Assembly (NCBI GenBank): GCA_023300835.1
Contig: JALZVB010000273.1
Coordinates: forward strand, 1-11,539
Length of the DNA: 11,539 nt
DNA from: Saprospiraceae bacterium
GTDB lineage: Bacteria; Bacteroidota; Bacteroidia; Chitinophagales; Saprospiraceae
Direction of reading: 5' to 3'
The position numbers were made by a program, and so were the translations under genes. Below the pieces are notes generated by a model that saw only the letters and a program-made list of their open reading frames with translations, searched no databases and had not been told where the DNA came from. Positions 7,891 to 11,539 of this stretch are shown piece by piece; position 1 is the stretch's first letter, and each line of letters opens with the position of its first letter.

Positions 7891-8841
7891 TTAATAATGT
7901 CTAGGACTATGTATAATTTTAGGACTATTGTCTTTTACTAAATTGTATCTTAATAATATTTCGAAACTACCACTTTCATATTCTCGTAGTTGTGTTGCTG
8001 TAAAGTCATAGGCCAATGATATAAACCATGCCTTACTATATTGAAAGCCTACTATTGAACTGATAGATTCTACTACGGACTTTTGAGAACCACCAGTTCT
8101 GATATTGAGACCTAGGCTAATCTGATCTTGGTATTTAAAAATATTCTGTATGTCCAAATCATAAGGAGAATTCTCTGCTAGCTTGAGTAAGACATGTGGA
8201 GAATAGTCCCACTTATCATTTAAGCTAAAGTACAATCCAGCTATTGCTGTTAAGTGTCTGACTTCAGTAGAAACTATATCTCCGGACTCGAAATCTATAT
8301 TGCTTCTCCCCATTCTAGGAATATCTGCACCGAAATAAAACTTGTCATTATTGATGTAAAATCCAACACCAACATTGAAGAGATTTAAACTGTATCTCGT
8401 ACGATTTATAGCTGGATCAAGTTCAAATCCATTAATGGCAAGAAGTTTACCACTAGAGAAATCATTGACAAACTGTCTGTAAGAAATGCGCATGCCTACA
8501 CTGGCTACAACATTTCTCATCTGCAACTTATAGGCATACATTCCGGCCACTTCATTCTGTTCTGATACACCAATAGAGGATCTGTTAACTGTAGCACCTA
8601 TTCCTATTCTATTAAAAATTTTAGGAAAGTTTACCATTATAGATTGACTCATAGGTCCACCATCGAGCCCTGTCCATTGTTCACGATGCCTTGCAACTAT
8701 TGAAGTGTAGTTATCATTCCCTGCATAAGCCGTATTAAATAATAGAGGTGCCGCAGTGAACTGCGTAAACTGTAACTCTTGTTGCCCTACTAATATTAGG
8801 GAAGTAAAGAGAATGAGATATGTCGTTAGTGATATTCTCAT
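7891..8841 (-). CDS. PorP/SprF-family type IX secretion outer-membrane protein
   Basis: This 316-residue outer-membrane beta-barrel has a signal peptide (MRISLTTYLILFTSLILVGQ) and the family start: QFTQFTAAPLLFNTAYAG (the N-x-A-Y-A-G block at 36-41), then ARHREQWTGLDGGPMSQSI (50-68), then strand-rich repeats with GIGATVNRSSIG and FYINNDKFYFGADIP. Length and layout fit PorP/SprF. In Flavobacterium johnsoniae, SprF is needed for export of the giant adhesin SprB, and PorP/SprF-like genes commonly sit next to genes for cargo with type B C-terminal domains. The same arrangement is seen here: the ATG overlaps the TGA of the upstream adhesin-like gene (ATGA at 8838-8841), which suggests translational coupling. 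It therefore probably serves that one cargo protein for export or surface attachment, rather than being the core PorP of the machine. That specificity is inference. Confidence 0.92.
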   Translation of the reverse strand: MRISLTTYLILFTSLILVGQQELQFTQFTAAPLLFNTAYAGNDNYTSIVARHREQWTGLDGGPMSQSIMVNFPKIFNRIGIGATVNRSSIGVSEQNEVAGMYAYKLQMRNVVASVGMRISYRQFVNDFSSGKLLAINGFELDPAINRTRYSLNLFNVGVGFYINNDKFYFGADIPRMGRSNIDFESGDIVSTEVRHLTAIAGLYFSLNDKWDYSPHVLLKLAENSPYDLDIQNIFKYQDQISLGLNIRTGGSQKSVVESISSIVGFQYSKAWFISLAYDFTATQLREYESGSFEILLRYNLVKDNSPKIIHSPRHY

Positions 8842-11539
8842 AACTCTACTATTAAGAACCCTTGCATAGGTTTAGATCCGTTGCCTAAATCTAGAATATA
8901 AAAATAAGTTCCTACAGGTACTATTTTACTATTGTATGTGCCCGCCCAATCATTCTGATAAGGTGCAGCGCTATATATTTCGTCACCCCATTGATTGAAT
9001 ATGATAAGACTATTGGTACTGAAGTCTCCGCTTGATAGGCACGGAACCGTAAATTCGTCATTGTAACCATCCCCATTAGGTGTTATAATATTGCCTGCAA
9101 AACATTCTAGGTTCTCAGCAATACTTAAGTTGATTTCTGCGCTTGAACATATTGCTGGACAATCAGTGTAGCATAACCGGTATCTCATCTTATCACTACC
9201 TAGATAATTCTGGTCAGGCATGTAGGTTACAATATTATTATCAAAAGTAACATTACCGTTTTCTGGAAATGCATCTATTGAAAAGTCTATTCTGCCATTA
9301 AAGTTATCATTGAGTAAAGGGTTGAAAATAATATCTTCATTGAAAGGTCCAGAGAATATGTCAGCTTCTGTAGTAATTGACGCTAAAACGTTAACAACAA
9401 CAGTATCAATCCCGAAGTTTCTACATTCTCCATTACTACTGTTAATAAAGAATACATTATCACCTATTCTCAGATTACTGATAGAGGTTCGTTGGTTAGT
9501 AGGGTCAAAAATATTTATTTCTGGATCTGTACTTTCCCATTCTACACTGATGTTTTCAGGAAACTGATCTGCAGTTAGACTGATGAATTCTTGGTTACAC
9601 AGCACAATAGTATCTGCATCTATTTCTGCCTTATCTGCAAATATATCAAAGATAGATATGGTGATCGTATCTGCAACCTGAGAATCACATTCATTGTTGA
9701 TTCCTATCGGAACTAGATTGAATATTCGTTCACTCGCATTGAGTAAAAAGTCTAAGTCAAAACATGTATTGTCAGAATTCTGAATAGTTACTCCTGTTTC
9801 TAGATCTAGCAATAAGAGTTCATCATATGATACGTTCTGGTTACTTATACAGACCTCAAGTGATTGTGTCTCTGCAGAACAGATTGAAATTTCTCTTTCT
9901 GATAATAATGGCGATTCTGGTATTTCCTTTACAGTAACATTAAAAATAACAGAAGTATCAGAGAGACAATTTCCGTCTTGAATATATACGCTGTATGATC
10001 CAGCATTTATAGGTAATGCATTATTGATTTCTAGTTGCGGCGTTGATTCAATAATATCTCCAGTAGGGGTTATCCATATATAGTCAGCGCCAGAAATGTT
10101 CTGCGCTGATAGAATTATATTTGAGCCTTGGCAAGTGGATGTATTGCCATCTATTATAGGAGTAATCGGATTTATCTGAATGCCTATATTTATTTCATTA
10201 CTCCGTTGAGACCTACAGTTGTTTATCTGTTGTGTGGCACTATAATTTCCAGCTTGTAAATCATTAAAATTAGTCAGTTCAAGAAAAGGCGTATTCGTTG
10301 TTAGAGGTCCTAGTGGTGTTGACCAATTATAACTTGCATTGGTTCCTGTTACAGGATTGGATATTGAAATAATAATATCGTCTCCTTCACAAGGAATTTT
10401 ATTGCTTTCAATTATTGGTGTTTCGGGAATGTCATTTATGTTTATAGTCGTTGATCTAGGTTCTGACTCACAGAATCCTTGGCTTATAACCAGTGTATAA
10501 GTCCCATTGTCAGTTTCATTGAAGTTAGGAATAATTGGTGACTCTACATTAGAACTGTAATTGGGCCCCGTCCACGCGTATTGATAATTTCCAGGTGGGA
10601 ACACAGTGGGCACAAATGAGACTGCTGTTGAGCCATCCATACAAGGTAGGCTGGTGTTACTTACAGCTGTGATGTTAGGTTTGTCGCCGACTGTCACGGT
10701 TGTGGTTGTAATTGCTGAGCAGTTACTAGCTGTGGTAACAGTTACGGAGTATATACCTTCCTTAGCAGCTACTTCGATTTCTCTTCCTGAGAAAAGAAGA
10801 CCAGCAGGATCTGACCATTGGTAAGTGGCGTTAGGTATAAATGAACTTGTGAGATTGACATTATCTCCTTCACATACAGGACCGGAATTAGATGCGCCTA
10901 TATTTAAAGAATTTTCTACCTGCGCTATGAATTCTAATGAAGCGATTGAGCTGCATAAGCCTTCTTCTACTATTACCGTCCATTGTCCAGACTGTGCTGC
11001 TGTGATAGATGAAATCACTAAGCTACTACTTGTTACGGATCTGAAAAATACACCATTGAGATACCATATATATAATGTTCCACTAGGCACATTTCTTACT
11101 GTAAATACAGCGGTCTGACCTTCGCATAGAATGTTTTCTCCTTCTATTATTGGCCTAGGTGGACTGTCAATTACAATTACTTGAGCAGTTATATTATCTG
11201 AAGGACAGTTGCCATTTTTCACGACAAGTGAATATATGCCTTCATTACTTCTATTAGCGTCGGTTATGACAGATGCAAATTGTCCGTTGGAAAAATAGTT
11301 GTCCGGTCCATTCCATTCATAAGTATAATTAGGGTTAAAGGTTGTTGACGATAATGAAATATCACCTCCTTCGCAGACCGTAATAAATGGATCAGAAATC
11401 GTAGCTTGTGGCGGTGGAATTACATTGACTTCTATTGTAATAGAAGGATTAGAATTGCAATTGTCACCGTTCACTTCCACGTAATAAAAATGTTTTAGCC
11501 GACATTTTAACAGGAGAAATGCTTTTTGATGGCTTTGTT
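8838..11539 (-). CDS. Large Ig-like repeat protein with T9SS type B sorting domain (N-terminus outside window, probable frameshift near edge)
   Basis: At least 880 residues of a secreted, adhesin-like surface protein are visible. Residue numbers here count from a GTG codon at 11478-11480, which lies inside a repeat and is not a believable start. No signal peptide is present, so the true N-terminus lies beyond the window. The visible part holds eight Ig-like modules of ~77-93 residues (about 24-700), a cadherin/Big_9-like module (701-788; LLNDNFNG, VTYMPDQNYLGSDKMRYRL) and a C-terminal type B T9SS sorting domain (~793-880; IITPNGDGYNDEF, IIFNQWGDEIYS, VPVGTYFYILDL). It is the first visible gene of the operon, with PorP/SprF and OmpA-type genes behind it. 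The frame stays open to the window edge, but upstream of 11490 its translation (HQKAFLLLKCRLKHF) does not look like this protein, whereas the neighbouring frame does; see findings. A ligand or adhesion target cannot be told. Confidence 0.9.
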   Translation of the reverse strand, partial: QSHQKAFLLLKCRLKHFYYVEVNGDNCNSNPSITIEVNVIPPPQATISDPFITVCEGGDISLSSTTFNPNYTYEWNGPDNYFSNGQFASVITDANRSNEGIYSLVVKNGNCPSDNITAQVIVIDSPPRPIIEGENILCEGQTAVFTVRNVPSGTLYIWYLNGVFFRSVTSSSLVISSITAAQSGQWTVIVEEGLCSSIASLEFIAQVENSLNIGASNSGPVCEGDNVNLTSSFIPNATYQWSDPAGLLFSGREIEVAAKEGIYSVTVTTASNCSAITTTTVTVGDKPNITAVSNTSLPCMDGSTAVSFVPTVFPPGNYQYAWTGPNYSSNVESPIIPNFNETDNGTYTLVISQGFCESEPRSTTININDIPETPIIESNKIPCEGDDIIISISNPVTGTNASYNWSTPLGPLTTNTPFLELTNFNDLQAGNYSATQQINNCRSQRSNEINIGIQINPITPIIDGNTSTCQGSNIILSAQNISGADYIWITPTGDIIESTPQLEINNALPINAGSYSVYIQDGNCLSDTSVIFNVTVKEIPESPLLSEREISICSAETQSLEVCISNQNVSYDELLLLDLETGVTIQNSDNTCFDLDFLLNASERIFNLVPIGINNECDSQVADTITISIFDIFADKAEIDADTIVLCNQEFISLTADQFPENISVEWESTDPEINIFDPTNQRTSISNLRIGDNVFFINSSNGECRNFGIDTVVVNVLASITTEADIFSGPFNEDIIFNPLLNDNFNGRIDFSIDAFPENGNVTFDNNIVTYMPDQNYLGSDKMRYRLCYTDCPAICSSAEINLSIAENLECFAGNIITPNGDGYNDEFTVPCLSSGDFSTNSLIIFNQWGDEIYSAAPYQNDWAGTYNSKIVPVGTYFYILDLGNGSKPMQGFLIVEL
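8841..9104 (-). other. Type B T9SS C-terminal sorting domain (gliding-motility-associated, CHU_C-like)
   Basis: The last ~88 residues of the adhesin-like protein (793-880) show the full pattern of the gliding-motility-associated C-terminal domain: F-x-G-N-IITPNGDGYNDEF, then NSLIIFNQWGDEIYS, PYQNDWAGTY, VPVGTYFYILDLG and a final hydrophobic strand GFLIVEL. In known systems this domain directs secretion through the type IX machine across the outer membrane. In the type B class it is not simply swapped with the cleaved type A signal and usually needs a PorP/SprF-like partner, which is encoded directly downstream. Confidence 0.92.
9924..11411 (-). repeat. Tandem Ig-like modules with paired cysteines
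   Basis: Protein-level repeats, residues ~24-519 of the adhesin-like gene, counted from 11480. Six consecutive modules of 77-86 residues each carry an early Cys, usually in a CEG/CQG context (C36, C119, C203, C280, C364, C450), a Y-x-W core (YEW 54, YIW 137, YQW 220, YAW 301, YNW 384, YIW 467), a G-x-Y/W strand (GIYS, GQWT, GIYS, GTYT, GNYS, GSYS) and a late Cys (C92, C176, C254, C337, C422, C505). The copies are strongly diverged in DNA sequence, so they are old duplications. The constant Cys pair suggests one disulfide per module. Confidence 0.85.

Noticed and set aside
10606..11118. Two consecutive plus-strand open frames opposite the adhesin-like gene
   Set aside because: They are antisense to well-supported Ig-like modules and show no recognisable domain or start context.
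11478..11480. GTG as the start of the Ig-repeat protein
   Set aside because: It lies in the last strand of an Ig-like module, with no signal peptide after it, although T9SS cargo needs one.

Overview
The window looks like Bacteroidota (Bacteroidetes) chromosome. The DNA is AT-rich, most starts lack a Shine-Dalgarno sequence, and the gene families are typical of the phylum: two TonB-dependent receptors, a DUF4249-type lipoprotein, a PorP/SprF protein, and a giant Ig-repeat protein ending in a type B type IX secretion (T9SS) sorting domain. I cannot assign family or genus.

Layout, left to right. (1) Positions 2-577 (+) are the C-terminal end of a TonB-dependent receptor cut by the window edge. 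(2) A gap with a 22-bp-stem hairpin (740-797) separates it from the convergent gene at 840-2543 (-), a beta-CASP metallo-beta-lactamase-fold ribonuclease/CPSF-type protein with a long lysine-rich tail. (3) A 319-bp divergent intergenic region (2544-2862) holds a plausible Bacteroidota promoter and a short palindrome. (4) Positions 2863-5226 and 5250-6131 (+) form a two-gene outer-membrane unit: a TonB-dependent receptor with an N-terminal carboxypeptidase-regulatory-like domain, then a DUF4249 lipoprotein. (5) Positions 6167-11539 (-) are a three-gene operon read right to left: a large Ig-like repeat protein with a T9SS type B C-terminal domain (cut by the window edge), a PorP/SprF-family outer-membrane protein whose start overlaps the previous stop by ATGA, and an OmpA-family protein with a PD40-type propeller.

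How the genes work together (inference from family knowledge). The receptor/lipoprotein pair probably handles uptake of an unknown substrate, by analogy with SusC/SusD organisation but in a different family. The minus-strand operon looks like a dedicated cargo/partner cassette: a secreted or surface-displayed adhesin-like protein, the PorP/SprF protein that type B cargos typically need for export or surface attachment, and a peptidoglycan-anchored periplasmic OmpA protein resembling PorE without its TPR part. The most notable anomaly is at the right edge. The reading frame upstream of 11490 only makes sense for this protein if one base of a five-base homopolymer (11486-11490) is removed, which suggests a frameshift or a sequence error. 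I see no rRNA, tRNA, CRISPR array, insertion sequence or phage gene. The gene content is mostly recognisable, and I do not see a clearly new kind of system.
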